Assembly (NCBI GenBank): GCA_013215825.1
Contig: JABSQN010000001.1
Coordinates: 388,874 to 452,873 of the forward strand
DNA length: 64,000 nt
Direction: 5' to 3'
Origin: Piscirickettsiaceae bacterium
GTDB lineage: Bacteria > Pseudomonadota > Gammaproteobacteria > Nitrosococcales > Methylophagaceae
The notes beneath the pieces are model-generated. The model did no database searches, had not been told where the DNA came from, and saw nothing but the letters and a program-made list of their open reading frames with translations. The translations under genes and the position numbers were made by a program. Positions 18,556 to 27,968 of the stretch are shown one piece after another. Numbering within the stretch: position 1 is the stretch's first letter; each line of letters starts with the position of its first letter.

Positions 18556-19923
18556 ATGTTTGATAGCTTGAGTGAACGATTAGGCAGTACATTACAAAAG
18601 CTTCGGGGCCAAGGTCGCATTACCGAAGGTAATGTAAAAGACACTTTGCGCGAAGTCCGGATGGCTTTATTGGAAGCCGATGTTGCATTGCCGGTTGTCC
18701 GTGAATTTATTGCCAGCGTAAAAGAACGTGCAATGGGGCAAGATGTATTGCATAGCTTAACGCCAGGGCAAGCACTGGTAAAAGTTGTTAGTGATGAATT
18801 AACTGCAATAATGGGTGAAGCGAATGAAACGCTTAACCTCAATGCTCAACCCCCCGCAGTAATATTAATGGCAGGTTTGCAAGGTGCGGGTAAAACAACC
18901 AGTGTCGCTAAATTAGCGCGATGGTTAAAAGAGCGTGAAAAGAAATCCGTGATGGTTGCCAGTGCTGATGTATACCGTCCTGCGGCGATTGAGCAATTAA
19001 AAACATTGGCCAATGAAGTGGATGCGGCGTTTTTTCCAAGTACAGGCGATCAAAATCCAGTAGACATTGCCCGAGCAGCGGTTGAGCAAGCAAAATTACA
19101 ATTTATTGATGTAGTGATCATTGATACGGCAGGTCGATTGCATATTGATGATGAGATGATGACTGAGATCAAACAGATCCATGCCGCCATCGATCCTATT
19201 GAAACTTTGTTTACAGTCGATAGTATGACAGGACAAGATGCTGCCAATACTGCCAAAGCCTTTAATGATGCCTTACCTTTAACAGGTATCATTTTAACCA
19301 AGACAGATGGTGACGCGCGTGGCGGTGCTGCATTATCAATTCGGCATATCACCGGTAAACCTATTAAATTTATGGGTGTCGGTGAAAAAACCGATGCCTT
19401 AGAGCCTTTCCATCCTGATCGTGTGGTATCTCGAATATTGGGAATGGGCGATATATTATCGCTGGTTGAAGATGTTCAGCGAAAAGTTGATAAAGGTGCG
19501 GCGGATAAATTAGCCAATAAACTTAAAAAAGGCAAAGGCTTTGATTTAGAAGACTTTAGAGATCAACTGCGTCAGATGGGTAATATGGGCGGCATTGGTT
19601 CCATGTTGGATAAAATGCCGGGCATGGGTAATATTACTGCGGCGGCAAAAGAACAAGTCAATGATAAAGAGTTGGGCAAGCTTGAAGCGATTATTAATTC
19701 AATGACTAAAAAAGAGCGTCAGCGACCAGATATTATTAAAGGTTCACGCAAAAAACGTATTGCAGCGGGTTCAGGTACGCAAATTCAAGATGTAAATCGA
19801 CTATTAAAGCAGTTTAAACAAATGCAAACAATGATGAAGAAAATGAGCCAGAAAGGCGGTATGGCTAAGATGATGCGAGGTTTGGGAGGCAAATTTCCCA
19901 TGGGCGGAGGAATGCCTTTTTAA
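18556..19923 (+). CDS. ffh: Signal recognition particle GTPase Ffh
   Basis: A 455-residue protein that with 4.5S RNA brings membrane-protein translating ribosomes to FtsY. The N domain covers about the first 90 residues. The G domain has GLQGAGKTTS (G1), DTAGR (G3) and TKTDGD (G4). The C-terminal M domain is rich in methionine (MGNMGGIGSMLDKMPGMG, then MMKKMSQKGGMAKMM) for signal-peptide and RNA binding. It precedes rpsP-rimM-trmD-rplS, the standard arrangement. Confidence 0.98.
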   Translation: MFDSLSERLGSTLQKLRGQGRITEGNVKDTLREVRMALLEADVALPVVREFIASVKERAMGQDVLHSLTPGQALVKVVSDELTAIMGEANETLNLNAQPPAVILMAGLQGAGKTTSVAKLARWLKEREKKSVMVASADVYRPAAIEQLKTLANEVDAAFFPSTGDQNPVDIARAAVEQAKLQFIDVVIIDTAGRLHIDDEMMTEIKQIHAAIDPIETLFTVDSMTGQDAANTAKAFNDALPLTGIILTKTDGDARGGAALSIRHITGKPIKFMGVGEKTDALEPFHPDRVVSRILGMGDILSLVEDVQRKVDKGAADKLANKLKKGKGFDLEDFRDQLRQMGNMGGIGSMLDKMPGMGNITAAAKEQVNDKELGKLEAIINSMTKKERQRPDIIKGSRKKRIAAGSGTQIQDVNRLLKQFKQMQTMMKKMSQKGGMAKMMRGLGGKFPMGGGMPF

Positions 19924-19999
19924 AATAGGCTTTTCAAATGCTCAATAGTTGAGTAAAATGCATCTGTTTTTCGATCCCGTTTTATTTCAGGCAAAAAAT

Positions 20000-20248
20000 A
20001 TGGTAACAATTAGAATGTCACGTGGCGGCGCTAAAAAGCGTCCTTATTATACAATCGTAGTAACTGATTCACGCAACAAGCGTGATGGTCGTTGTATCGA
20101 ACGTTTAGGTTTCTTTAATCCGACTGCAGAAGGTCAGGAAGAAACATTACGTTTAGATATGGACCGCATTACACATTGGATTGGTCAAGGCGCGCAAACA
20201 TCAGCACGCGTTACCAAGCTAATCGAACAAGTTCAAAAAGCAGCTTAA
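20000..20248 (+). CDS. rpsP: 30S ribosomal protein S16
   Basis: An 82-residue small-subunit protein with the canonical [17 protein letters not shown] start and the [12 protein letters not shown] segment. An upstream in-frame ATG at 19949 would add 17 residues that do not belong to S16; the ATG at 20000 has an AGG-containing ribosome site just before it and gives the family length. It is the first gene of the rpsP-rimM-trmD-rplS operon, 76 bp after ffh. Confidence 0.97.
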   Translation: MVTIRMSRGGAKKRPYYTIVVTDSRNKRDGRCIERLGFFNPTAEGQEETLRLDMDRITHWIGQGAQTSARVTKLIEQVQKAA

Positions 20249-20271
20249 TTTAAGCTGTTTTAGGTATCAGA

Positions 20272-20790
20272 GTGGCTAATTCCGACGAATTTATTCGAGT
20301 AGGTAAAATAGCTGGTGCTTTTGGGGTGAAAGGTTGGGTGAAGATTTTTTCATTTACCGATCCCCGTAAAAACATATTAAGTTATTCACCTTTGTATTTA
20401 TTACGCAAGGGTGAGTGGGTTAAGCTGGACGTAGTGAGTGGACGCGTTCAGGGCAAGGGAATAGTAATGAGCTTGCAAGGGATCACCGATCCTGACCAAG
20501 TTTTACCTCTAGTAGGAACTGAACTTGCTATTAAAAAAGAACAACTAAAGCCAACAACGAATAATGAGTTTTATTGGTCGCAGTTAATTGGTTTAACCGT
20601 GATTAACTTAAAAGATGAAACATTAGGTATTGTTGATAGTTTGCATGAAACTGGTGCAAATGATGTTTTAGTTGTTAAGAATAAAGAACAAAAAACAGAA
20701 CAATTAGTACCGTTTGTAATGGAAGAAGTTGTTCAGCTAGTTGATTTGGATAATAAGATTATTCGAGTTGATTGGGAGTTAGATTACTAA
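20272..20790 (+). CDS. rimM: Ribosome maturation factor RimM
   Basis: A 172-residue protein that binds S19 and assists 30S head assembly. The N-terminal RimM domain ([20 protein letters not shown]) is followed by a PRC-barrel domain ([14 protein letters not shown], then NDVLVVKN). It uses a GTG start at 20272; no better ATG is available. It ends 8 bp before trmD. Confidence 0.96.
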   Translation: MANSDEFIRVGKIAGAFGVKGWVKIFSFTDPRKNILSYSPLYLLRKGEWVKLDVVSGRVQGKGIVMSLQGITDPDQVLPLVGTELAIKKEQLKPTTNNEFYWSQLIGLTVINLKDETLGIVDSLHETGANDVLVVKNKEQKTEQLVPFVMEEVVQLVDLDNKIIRVDWELDY

Positions 20791-20798
20791 GGAACAAG

Positions 20799-21548
20799 AT
20801 GAAAATTGCAGTTATCTCTTTGTTTCCGAAAATGTTTGATGCAATAACTGAGTATGGTGTAACGGGTCGTGCGGTAACTCGCGGCAAGTTGGCTATAGAT
20901 TATTGGAATCCACGTGATTTCACTCAGGATAAGCATAAAACAGTAGATGATAGACCCTATGGTGGTGGCCCAGGAATGGTGATGAAAGTTGAGCCATTAC
21001 GAGATGCTATCCATGCTGCTAAAGCAACGTTAGGGTCGCAAACCAAGGTGATTTATTTATCACCACAAGGTCGAAAACTTGACCAGCAAGGTTTGCAAGA
21101 ATTGGCAACAAGAGAAGCAATGATATTTGTTGCTGGGCGTTATGAAGGTGTTGATGAACGCCTGATTGAGCAAGAGATTGATGAGGAATGGTCGATTGGT
21201 GACTATGTTCTCAGTGGTGGCGAACTTGCTGCGATGGTCATAATAGATGGCGTTGCAAGGTTGTTACCAGGTGTTTTGGGTGATGAAGAGTCTGCACAAC
21301 AAGATTCTTTTATGGCGGGTTTATTAGACCACCCACATTACACAAGACCAGAACGATTATCGGAACAAGCAGTGCCAAAGGTATTGCTAAGTGGTGATCA
21401 TGAGGCAATACGAAAGTGGCGGCTCAAACAGTCATTAGGACGAACATGGTTACGACGGCCTGAGATGTTAGAAATGGCAACATTAACTAACGAACAGAAA
21501 GTATTATTAGAACAATTTATTGCCGAATATGGGCAGGAAGTGGAGTAG
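20799..21548 (+). CDS. trmD: tRNA (guanine37-N1)-methyltransferase TrmD
   Basis: A 249-residue SPOUT-fold enzyme that methylates G37 of certain tRNAs, preventing frameshifts. The knot region is recognisable by [22 protein letters not shown] and [26 protein letters not shown] lies near the active site. The frame is open from 20772, but the ATG at 20799 gives the standard [10 protein letters not shown] start and has AAGGA six bases ahead, placed just after the rimM stop. Confidence 0.97.
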   Translation: MKIAVISLFPKMFDAITEYGVTGRAVTRGKLAIDYWNPRDFTQDKHKTVDDRPYGGGPGMVMKVEPLRDAIHAAKATLGSQTKVIYLSPQGRKLDQQGLQELATREAMIFVAGRYEGVDERLIEQEIDEEWSIGDYVLSGGELAAMVIIDGVARLLPGVLGDEESAQQDSFMAGLLDHPHYTRPERLSEQAVPKVLLSGDHEAIRKWRLKQSLGRTWLRRPEMLEMATLTNEQKVLLEQFIAEYGQEVE

Positions 21549-21552
21549 AACA

Positions 21553-21900
21553 ATGAGTAATATTATTGATCAGCTAAATGCTGAACAACTGAAACAGGAT
21601 CTTCCTGCGTTTTCTTCGGGCGATACTGTTATCGTTAAAGTAAAAATCAAAGAAGGCGATCGTGAACGTGAGCAAGCCTTCGAAGGTGTTGTAATCGCTA
21701 TTCGTAATCGTGGATTACATTCAGCATTTACAGTACGTAAGATTTCTAACGGTGTTGGCGTTGAACGTGTTTTCCAAACACACAGCCTTGCAATTGCAAG
21801 TATTGAAGTTAAACGTCGTGGTGATGTTCGCCGTGCGAAACTTTACTACTTACGTGAATTGACTGGTAAAGCAGCACGTATTAAAGAAAAATTGGGTTAA
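21553..21900 (+). CDS. rplS: 50S ribosomal protein L19
   Basis: A 115-residue ribosomal protein at the 30S-50S interface. It shows [14 protein letters not shown], the [17 protein letters not shown] and RIQ-like [20 protein letters not shown] segments, and the [17 protein letters not shown] end. The open frame starts earlier at 21520 inside trmD, but the ATG at 21553, 4 bp after the trmD stop, gives the normal protein. It is the last gene of the operon and is followed by a strong terminator. Confidence 0.97.
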   Translation: MSNIIDQLNAEQLKQDLPAFSSGDTVIVKVKIKEGDREREQAFEGVVIAIRNRGLHSAFTVRKISNGVGVERVFQTHSLAIASIEVKRRGDVRRAKLYYLRELTGKAARIKEKLG

Positions 21901-21940
21901 GACCTATTTGGAAGGATCACATTGTGGTCCTAATAAATTT

Positions 21941-21977
21941 AAAAGGCACGACTATTACAGTCGTGCCTTTTTTGTTT
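21941..21977 (+). terminator. Rho-independent terminator after rplS
   Basis: A perfect 13-bp stem (arms 21941-21953 and 21959-21971) with an ATTAC loop runs into a T tract ending at 21973, then GTTTT. It closes the ffh/rpsP-rimM-trmD-rplS transcript. The A run on the 5' side could make it work for both strands. Confidence 0.93.
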
Positions 21978-22015
21978 TATGATATGTCCATAAATACCTT
22001 TAAGGCTTATGTGGC

Positions 22016-22489
22016 ATGTCAGTAACCGTTCAAACATATATAGACACACCCATTGGTGAGTTGATTATTGCTACTCATGGACAGCAAGTGCAAGGCATAT
22101 ATTTTAATATGTCAGAGTCTCGCACACCATCCTTAGAATCTTCTGTAATTGCAGTGCATGCAACACAACAATTAAATACTTACTTCCAACAAGCTCATAA
22201 TAATTGGTCATTATCGTTACGTCTAAAAGGGACTGAGTTTCAATGCAAAGTATGGCGCTATTTGCAAACAATTCCCGTAGGTGAAACTCGTACTTATTCA
22301 GATGTGGCAAGCGCATTAACAACATCGGCTCGTGCTGTTGGTAATGCTTGTCGTGCAAATTTATTCGCTATCGTTGTGCCATGTCATCGTGTAATTTCAA
22401 GTTCTGGATTGGGTGGTTATTATGGCAAAACAGCTGGTAATGAGTTAATAATTAAACAATGGTTATTGGATCATGAGCAAGACGGATAA
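22016..22489 (+). CDS. ogt: Methylated-DNA--protein-cysteine S-methyltransferase
   Basis: A 157-residue suicide DNA repair protein that moves the alkyl group from O6-alkylguanine to its own cysteine. The active site IVVPCHRVI places the acceptor at C123. The helix-turn-helix with the arginine finger is in the SARAVGNACRANL segment. There is no Ada N-terminal zinc domain, so it is of the Ogt type. Its last 17 bp overlap xerD. Confidence 0.93.
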   Translation: MSVTVQTYIDTPIGELIIATHGQQVQGIYFNMSESRTPSLESSVIAVHATQQLNTYFQQAHNNWSLSLRLKGTEFQCKVWRYLQTIPVGETRTYSDVASALTTSARAVGNACRANLFAIVVPCHRVISSSGLGGYYGKTAGNELIIKQWLLDHEQDG

Positions 22490-23384
22490 GAAAATTGATC
22501 TCCCGTGTCATCTACAACCATTTTTAGATACATTATGGTTAGAATCAGGCTTAAGCAAGAATACGGTTGAAGCTTATCAACGTGATCTTCTTGGTTTTGC
22601 CACATGGTTATCTAAGTCTGATACTGATTTATCATCTGCAACGCGACAAGATATTCTCAAATACCAACGTGAGCGCATACGTAACGGTAGTAAAGTACGT
22701 AGTGATGCACGACTATTATCGAGTTTACGCCGGTTTTACCGTTATTTATGTCGTGAAGAATTCCGAGAATCAGATCCTACGGCTCAAATTGAATCGCCGC
22801 ATTTAGGCCGCCCACTGCCAAGCAGTTTGACGGAACAAGACGTTGAAGATTTATTGGCACAACCAGATACGATCCAAGCATTAGGGCTACGAGATCGCAC
22901 AATGTTAGAAGTGTTATATGCCACTGGTTTACGTGTCTCAGAATTAATTTCCTTAAAAATTGAACAAGTAAATATGCGACAAGGTTTAGTACGCTGTGTC
23001 GGTAAAGGTAATAAAGAGCGTTTAGTCCCACTCGGAGAAATTGCACTAGATTGGTTGCAGGATTATCTAGTAGAAGCTCGTCCTGCCATATTGAATGGGC
23101 AAGTCAGTGATGATTTATTTCCAACCAACCGAGGTAAAGCAATGACTCGCCAAGCATTTTGGTATTTGATTAAACGTTATGCCAAGCAAGCAATAATTGA
23201 GAAAGATTTATCACCTCATACATTACGCCACGCTTTTGCAACACACTTATTGAATCATGGTGCTGATTTACGGGTTGTTCAATTATTATTAGGTCATGCC
23301 AATTTATCAACCACACAAATCTATACCCATGTAGCAAAAGAGCGATTGAAGAGTCTACATACAGAGCATCATCCACGAGGCTAA
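22473..23384 (+). CDS. xerD: Site-specific tyrosine recombinase XerD
   Basis: A 303-residue recombinase that with XerC resolves chromosome dimers at dif. The N-terminal SAM-like domain includes WLESGLSKNTVEAYQRDL. The catalytic residues R (ATGLRVSELI), K (GKGNKERLVP), HxxR (SPHTLRHAFATH), H (LLGHANLSTTQ) and Y (QIYTHV) are all present. The product is closer to XerD than to XerC by its N-terminal sequence. Its TAA stop forms the first three bases of a 6-bp direct repeat that flanks a MITE-like element. Confidence 0.93.
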   Translation: MSKTDKKIDLPCHLQPFLDTLWLESGLSKNTVEAYQRDLLGFATWLSKSDTDLSSATRQDILKYQRERIRNGSKVRSDARLLSSLRRFYRYLCREEFRESDPTAQIESPHLGRPLPSSLTEQDVEDLLAQPDTIQALGLRDRTMLEVLYATGLRVSELISLKIEQVNMRQGLVRCVGKGNKERLVPLGEIALDWLQDYLVEARPAILNGQVSDDLFPTNRGKAMTRQAFWYLIKRYAKQAIIEKDLSPHTLRHAFATHLLNHGADLRVVQLLLGHANLSTTQIYTHVAKERLKSLHTEHHPRG

Positions 23385-23387
23385 CTA

Positions 23388-23547
23388 ACCTGAATTCTGG
23401 ATAAGAATAATATTTGAACAATTCTAATCACCTCGTCATCCCGGTAGGCTTTTTAGCCGGGATCTGTGTTTTAAATACTAGATTCCCGATAAAAAGCCTA
23501 CGGGAATGACGATAAATAAACTAAATTCTCTTATCCAGAATTCAGGT
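23388..23547. mobile_element. MITE-like 160-bp palindromic element with TIRs and 6-bp duplication
   Basis: The element has perfect 19-bp terminal inverted repeats (left ACCTGAATTCTGGATAAGA, right end its reverse complement, up to 23547) and lies between two copies of TAACTA (23382-23387 and 23548-23553), as left by a transposition. Its core (23434-23511) is an imperfect inverted repeat of about 30 bp per arm that begins with CGTCAT and resembles the dispersed CGTCATTCCCG-type repeats of proteobacteria. It codes for nothing. It separates xerD from yajQ. Confidence 0.82.
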
Positions 23548-23599
23548 TAACTAGTAGTGGTAAACTAGTCGACCAAATTATTATTTTCAGGAGTGAATA

Positions 23600-24085
23600 A
23601 TGCCTTCATTTGATATTGTGTCAGAAATTGATAAACACGAATTAACCAATGCAGTTGATCAAGCAAATCGTGAAATTGGAAATCGTTTTGATTTTCGGGG
23701 AACTGATGCCAAAGTTGAGCAGTCAGATAAAGTGCTGACTTTGCATGCGGATAGTGATTTTCAACTTGACCAAGTACAAGATATTTTACGACTCAAATTA
23801 GTAAATCGTAAGATTGAAGTCAATTGCTTAGAAATTAAAGATTCAGTGGGTAATGGCAAAATGCGCAAGCAAGATATTATCGTTCGTGAAGGAATCGATA
23901 GTGATTTATCACGTAAGATCGTCAAAATGATTAAATCTAGCAAAGCAAAAGTACAAGCCGCGGTACAAGGTGAAAGTGTACGAGTGACGGGTAAAAAACG
24001 TGATGACTTACAAAGTGTTATGGCATTACTGCGTGATAATGATGATGTTGATATGCCTCTGCAATTTAATAATTTTAGAGATTAA
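23600..24085 (+). CDS. yajQ: YajQ family nucleotide-binding protein
   Basis: A 161-residue cytoplasmic protein of the UPF0234/YajQ family, with [20 protein letters not shown] at the start, the [13 protein letters not shown] segment and the ending [10 protein letters not shown]. It has two ferredoxin-like domains. Members bind nucleotides and tRNA, and a Xanthomonas relative binds c-di-GMP; the role here is not determined. A GGAG ribosome site precedes the ATG. Confidence 0.95.
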   Translation: MPSFDIVSEIDKHELTNAVDQANREIGNRFDFRGTDAKVEQSDKVLTLHADSDFQLDQVQDILRLKLVNRKIEVNCLEIKDSVGNGKMRKQDIIVREGIDSDLSRKIVKMIKSSKAKVQAAVQGESVRVTGKKRDDLQSVMALLRDNDDVDMPLQFNNFRD

Positions 24086-24094
24086 GGATAAACC

Positions 24095-24802
24095 ATGTTA
24101 AAACGACACTTTTTATGGCTACCATTACTTGCTTGGATAGGATTCGCCCAGGCTGATAATGTTGAGATGAGAGATCAGCTGAAAGAAATAATGCCTGATG
24201 TCATGATTGGTAGTATTAAACCTGTGGCAAATACAGGATTGTATGAAGTTATTATTAATGGTGAGATTATTTATTTCTCAGAAGATATGCAATATGTTTT
24301 TCAAGGGGATGTAATTGAATTGCAAAGCCGTGAAAACATTACGGAAAATAAACGCGTTAGCCTAAGAAAAGATGCACTTGATGCATTAAATGAAGCAGAT
24401 ATGATTGTTTATGAGCCGAAAAAAACAGAATACAATTTAACGGTATTTACGGATATTGATTGTGGTTATTGTCGTAAATTACATAATCAAATGGCTGAAT
24501 ATAATGCATTAGGCATACGCATTCGTTATTTAGCATTCCCACGTTCTGGCATCGATTCTGACTCTTTTGATAAGGCAGAAGATGTGTGGTGTGCAAGCAA
24601 TCGCCAACAAGCGATGACCGATGCCAAAAATGGTAAAGATGTCAATTCAGAGGATTGTCAATCACCAGTACAAGCACAATATGAATTAGGTCGTCGTTTA
24701 GGTGTGACCGGTACACCATCATTATTCTTAGACAGTGGTGAAATTTTACCAGGCTATATACCACCTGCACGTCTGAAAAAGATATTAGAGAGTAAAAGTT
24801 AA
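24095..24802 (+). CDS. dsbC: Periplasmic disulfide isomerase DsbC
   Basis: A 235-residue protein with a cleavable signal peptide (about residues 1-20, WLPLLAWIGFAQA), an N-terminal dimerisation domain and a thioredoxin domain with the CGYC redox site (C123 and C126). The cis-Pro loop is TGTPSLFLDSG. A second Cys pair (WCASN and EDCQSP) matches the structural disulfide of DsbC. It repairs wrong disulfides and also serves c-type cytochrome maturation in some bacteria. Confidence 0.94.
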   Translation: MLKRHFLWLPLLAWIGFAQADNVEMRDQLKEIMPDVMIGSIKPVANTGLYEVIINGEIIYFSEDMQYVFQGDVIELQSRENITENKRVSLRKDALDALNEADMIVYEPKKTEYNLTVFTDIDCGYCRKLHNQMAEYNALGIRIRYLAFPRSGIDSDSFDKAEDVWCASNRQQAMTDAKNGKDVNSEDCQSPVQAQYELGRRLGVTGTPSLFLDSGEILPGYIPPARLKKILESKS

Positions 24803-24823
24803 ATTATAGAAGCGGTTTCAACC

Positions 24824-24883
24824 ACGAATGGACGTTCAAATTGTTCACAGCTAAAGCCATTCCTACGAAAGGACGTCTAAATT
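24824..24883. repeat. Two 19-bp imperfect direct repeats in the dsbC-lpxH gap
   Basis: ACGAATGGACGTTCAAATT at 24824-24842 recurs at 24865-24883 as ACGAAAGGACGTCTAAATT, with three differences, 41 bp apart. The second copy touches the lpxH stop codon. No function is evident; it may be a worn piece of a dispersed repeat. Confidence 0.5.
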
Positions 24884-25608
24884 CACGTAATGCGGTGGTC
24901 AATCAATTCACAGTGTTGGTCATCGCATTTTAAAACGCTTACTTCTTTATCCCAATCACCTAAAACAAGTCGCTGTGCTGGCGTGCCATCTATTTCAAAT
25001 TGATGAATAGCCGGGCGATGAGTATGACCATGAATAAGTTGCGTCACAGAAAACTGTTTCATTATTCGCTCTACTTCATCAAGGTTAACATCCATAATCA
25101 TAGCTGATTTAGTTTGTTTTTGTTGACGACTTTTCTGCTTAATCTTATCGGAAATTCCTTGCCGATAATTGACGGATAAATGCAAAAAACACCATTGAAT
25201 AAGTTTGTTTCGAGTCCATTTACGATACCGCTGATAGGCTATATCATCTAGACATAAAGTATCGCCATGCATAAGCAATGTTTTCTTACCGTAAAGATCA
25301 ATGATGCAGGTATCAGCTAGCAATTCACAGCCTGCACGTTGGGCAAAGTTTTCACCCATCATAAAGTCACGATTACCCACCATTAAATAGGTTTTAATAC
25401 CTGATTGATGGAGTTGTTGAAGCTGCTCAATTAGCAGTTCAAATTCGGTGGGAATAATATCATCACCTAGCCACGTATTGAACAGATCACCGAGAATATA
25501 AAGCGCATTAACGCCTTTAGTTTCAGTCTTAAGGAAGTTAATGGTAAGTTGGATGCGATCTATGTCATTAGGACTAAGATGTAGATCAGAAATAAAGAGT
25601 GTCGACAT
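24883..25608 (-). CDS. lpxH: UDP-2,3-diacylglucosamine diphosphatase LpxH
   Basis: A 241-residue calcineurin-like phosphoesterase of lipid A synthesis that cleaves UDP-2,3-diacylglucosamine to lipid X and UMP at the inner membrane. The metal-binding motifs are in order: ISDLHLS, YILGDLFNTWLGDD, MVGNRDFM and HGHTHRPA. Length matches the family. It faces dsbC and follows the cyclophilin gene, as in many gammaproteobacteria. Confidence 0.95.
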   Translation of the reverse strand: MSTLFISDLHLSPNDIDRIQLTINFLKTETKGVNALYILGDLFNTWLGDDIIPTEFELLIEQLQQLHQSGIKTYLMVGNRDFMMGENFAQRAGCELLADTCIIDLYGKKTLLMHGDTLCLDDIAYQRYRKWTRNKLIQWCFLHLSVNYRQGISDKIKQKSRQQKQTKSAMIMDVNLDEVERIMKQFSVTQLIHGHTHRPAIHQFEIDGTPAQRLVLGDWDKEVSVLKCDDQHCELIDHRIT

Positions 25609-25617
25609 AAGAGCAAT

Positions 25618-25649
25618 CTATCTCCTCTTGTAGAATGAAGAGGAGATAG
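25618..25649 (-). terminator. Hairpin between the cyclophilin gene and lpxH
   Basis: A perfect 12-bp stem (arms 25618-25629 and 25638-25649, 8-base loop) lies 15 bp beyond the cyclophilin stop codon. It has no T tract on the minus side, so it may be a weak terminator or a processing signal between the two genes. Confidence 0.55.
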
Positions 25650-25664
25650 GTCTGATTACCTTAG

Positions 25665-26249
25665 TTATTCAACAATACTGGCTTTGTTAATAACGACATC
25701 TTCAAGGGGGACGTCAGTCGGGAATGGGCCTCTAGCACCTGTTTCGACAGCACGAATAGCCTCAATCACATCTTGACCTTCGACTACTTGACCAAATACA
25801 GCATAGCCCCATGCCGCACCTTCTTCGCCTCGGAAATCAAGGAAGTTATTATCAACGGTATTGATGAAAAACTGTGCAGTTGCAGAATGTGGGTCACCAG
25901 TTCGTGCCATGGCAACAGAACCAGCGACATTACTTAAGCCATTATTAGCTTCATTTTTGATTGCCGCATTAGTGGGCTTTTTCGCTAAATCAGCAGTGAA
26001 ACCACCACCTTGAATCATAAATGTGTCAATAACTCGATGAAAAACAGTGCCATCATAATAGCCATCTTCAACATAGCTTAAAAAGTTAGCAACCGTATTG
26101 GGTGCTTTTTCTAAGTTTAATTCAATTACGATATCACCGTGGGTTGTTTCAAGTTTTACTTGTGGCAAAGCGTTGTCTCCTTCTGCATAGACGGTCAGTG
26201 AATAAATTGTTAATAATAGAGTCGCGAAAAGGCGAAAAAAGTATTTCAT
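25665..26249 (-). CDS. Periplasmic peptidyl-prolyl cis-trans isomerase (cyclophilin)
   Basis: A 194-residue cyclophilin with the core motifs [28 protein letters not shown] and [17 protein letters not shown]. The open frame runs back to 26429, but the ATG at 26249 begins a clear signal peptide ([19 protein letters not shown], cleavage after YA), giving a PpiA-type exported enzyme. The extra upstream 60 residues are lysine/tyrosine-rich and unlike the family. It helps prolyl isomerisation of envelope proteins. Confidence 0.9.
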   Translation of the reverse strand: MKYFFRLFATLLLTIYSLTVYAEGDNALPQVKLETTHGDIVIELNLEKAPNTVANFLSYVEDGYYDGTVFHRVIDTFMIQGGGFTADLAKKPTNAAIKNEANNGLSNVAGSVAMARTGDPHSATAQFFINTVDNNFLDFRGEEGAAWGYAVFGQVVEGQDVIEAIRAVETGARGPFPTDVPLEDVVINKASIVE

Positions 26250-26514
26250 AACAATATATATCCAATGTTTAACAATAAAACGAACATGATAGAGCAAATA
26301 TCGGGTGAAGTGGTATTTTTCATGTGCGACATGTCGTAAAATAGACAAGACATTTGCACGATAAGTATTTTTTGTCATATCAATGCAAAAATAATCGAAA
26401 AAGCGCAGTTTACTAATGTAAATGAGCATTTTGAGATTATTTTTAACGCAGCTATTGGCAGAAAAGACGACGCGTGCAAAGGTCTTGTACTATAAATACA
26501 AATAGAGAATCCAT

Positions 26515-27891
26515 ATGCTACAAATACACAACAGCCTAACTAAACAGAAAGAAATTTTCACACCAATAGAACCCGGCAAGGTCAAACTCTATGTGTGTGG
26601 GATGACTGTTTATGATCTTTGCCATGTGGGTCATGCGCGAGTGATGGTGGTATTTGATGTGGTGACGCGTTATCTACGCGCCAGTGGTTATGAAGTAACC
26701 TATATTCGCAACATTACCGATATTGACGATAAAATCATTGCCAGAGCCAATGAGAATGGTGAAAGTATTCAACAATTAACCGAACGAAATATTGCTGAAA
26801 TGCATCAAGATGCCGATGCATTAGGTGTCATTCGACCTGATCAAGAGCCTAAAGCAACCGAAGCAATGGCAGAAATGGTCGCCATGATCGAAACGTTGAT
26901 TGCCAAAGGTTATGCCTATGCGGCAGATAACGGCGACGTTTATTATGATGTTAGTGAGTTTGAAACGTATGGCAAATTATCAGGCCGGAATATTGAAGAA
27001 TTGCGTTCAGGAGAACGTGTTGCTATTAATGAAGCCAAAAATGACCCATTAGACTTTGTACTATGGAAAGCGGCAAAACCTGAAGAACCTTCGTGGGATT
27101 CACCTTGGGGACAAGGTCGACCTGGTTGGCATATTGAATGTTCAGCTATGTCAGCAAATTGTTTGGGTGAGCATTTTGATATTCATGGTGGCGGTCAAGA
27201 TCTGCAATTTCCACATCATGAAAATGAAATAGCCCAATCCGAAGGCGCGCATGGTTGTAAATCAGTTAATTACTGGATGCATAATGGCTTTGTTCGGATT
27301 GATGATGAAAAAATGTCTAAATCATTGGGTAACTTTTTCACCGTACGCGAAGTATTAAAAAACTATTCTGCAGAAGTGATTCGATACTTTATTTTAACTA
27401 GTCAATATCGTAGCCCATTAAATTACTCTGACGAGTCTTTAGAGCAAGCAAAATCAGCCTTAACTCGCTATTACACTGCTTTACGCGATGTTGATGCACT
27501 AGTCGATGTTAAATGGCAGGATGATGCTGACTATGGTGTGAGATTTAAAGAAGCAATGGATGATGATTTTAATACGGCACTCGCATTGTCAGTGATGGCG
27601 GATGTGCGACAAGCATTAAATAAAGAAACAGATAATAAACAAGCACGTTATCTAGCTGGATTGCTTAATTCATTTGGTGATGTGTTGGGATTGTTTCAAC
27701 AAAATGCCGAAGACTTCTTATCCGGCGGCAATGATGATGAAGCGGCTAAAATTGAAGCGCTAATTGTACAAAGAAATACCGCACGAGCAGAAAAAGATTG
27801 GGCAAAAGCCGATCAAGTGCGTGATGAACTAAATGAAATGGGCATTGTATTAGAAGATAACCAAGGCAAAACAACATGGCGTAAGGCGTAG
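26515..27891 (+). CDS. cysS: Cysteinyl-tRNA synthetase
   Basis: A 458-residue class I aminoacyl-tRNA synthetase. The HIGH box is HVGHARV, the KMSKS box is KMSKSLGN, and zinc ligands include the Cys in YVCGMTVYD, the Cys in [10 protein letters not shown] and the His in FPHHENE. The length is normal. Its TAG stop lies inside a copy of a dispersed repeat (27887-27961). It converges on folD. Confidence 0.98.
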   Translation: MLQIHNSLTKQKEIFTPIEPGKVKLYVCGMTVYDLCHVGHARVMVVFDVVTRYLRASGYEVTYIRNITDIDDKIIARANENGESIQQLTERNIAEMHQDADALGVIRPDQEPKATEAMAEMVAMIETLIAKGYAYAADNGDVYYDVSEFETYGKLSGRNIEELRSGERVAINEAKNDPLDFVLWKAAKPEEPSWDSPWGQGRPGWHIECSAMSANCLGEHFDIHGGGQDLQFPHHENEIAQSEGAHGCKSVNYWMHNGFVRIDDEKMSKSLGNFFTVREVLKNYSAEVIRYFILTSQYRSPLNYSDESLEQAKSALTRYYTALRDVDALVDVKWQDDADYGVRFKEAMDDDFNTALALSVMADVRQALNKETDNKQARYLAGLLNSFGDVLGLFQQNAEDFLSGGNDDEAAKIEALIVQRNTARAEKDWAKADQVRDELNEMGIVLEDNQGKTTWRKA

Positions 27892-27961
27892 GTTAGATTT
27901 CAATCCAACTTCTGGTTTTTATCAACAACCCGATGTTGGGTTGAAACCCAACCCACATCGG
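27887..27961. repeat. Dispersed palindromic repeat over the cysS stop codon; possible terminator
   Basis: The first 23 bp (27887-27909) form a palindrome that matches 48416-48438 inside glmS at 20 of 23 positions. The second part (27930-27961) is a stem of about 12 bp with one bulged base, CCGATGT on the left and ACATCGG on the right, with an inner GGGTT/AACCC pair. Together they span the convergent cysS-folD junction, where they may act as a bidirectional terminator, though there is no T tract. Confidence 0.6.
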
Positions 27962-27968
27962 AAAAGAC

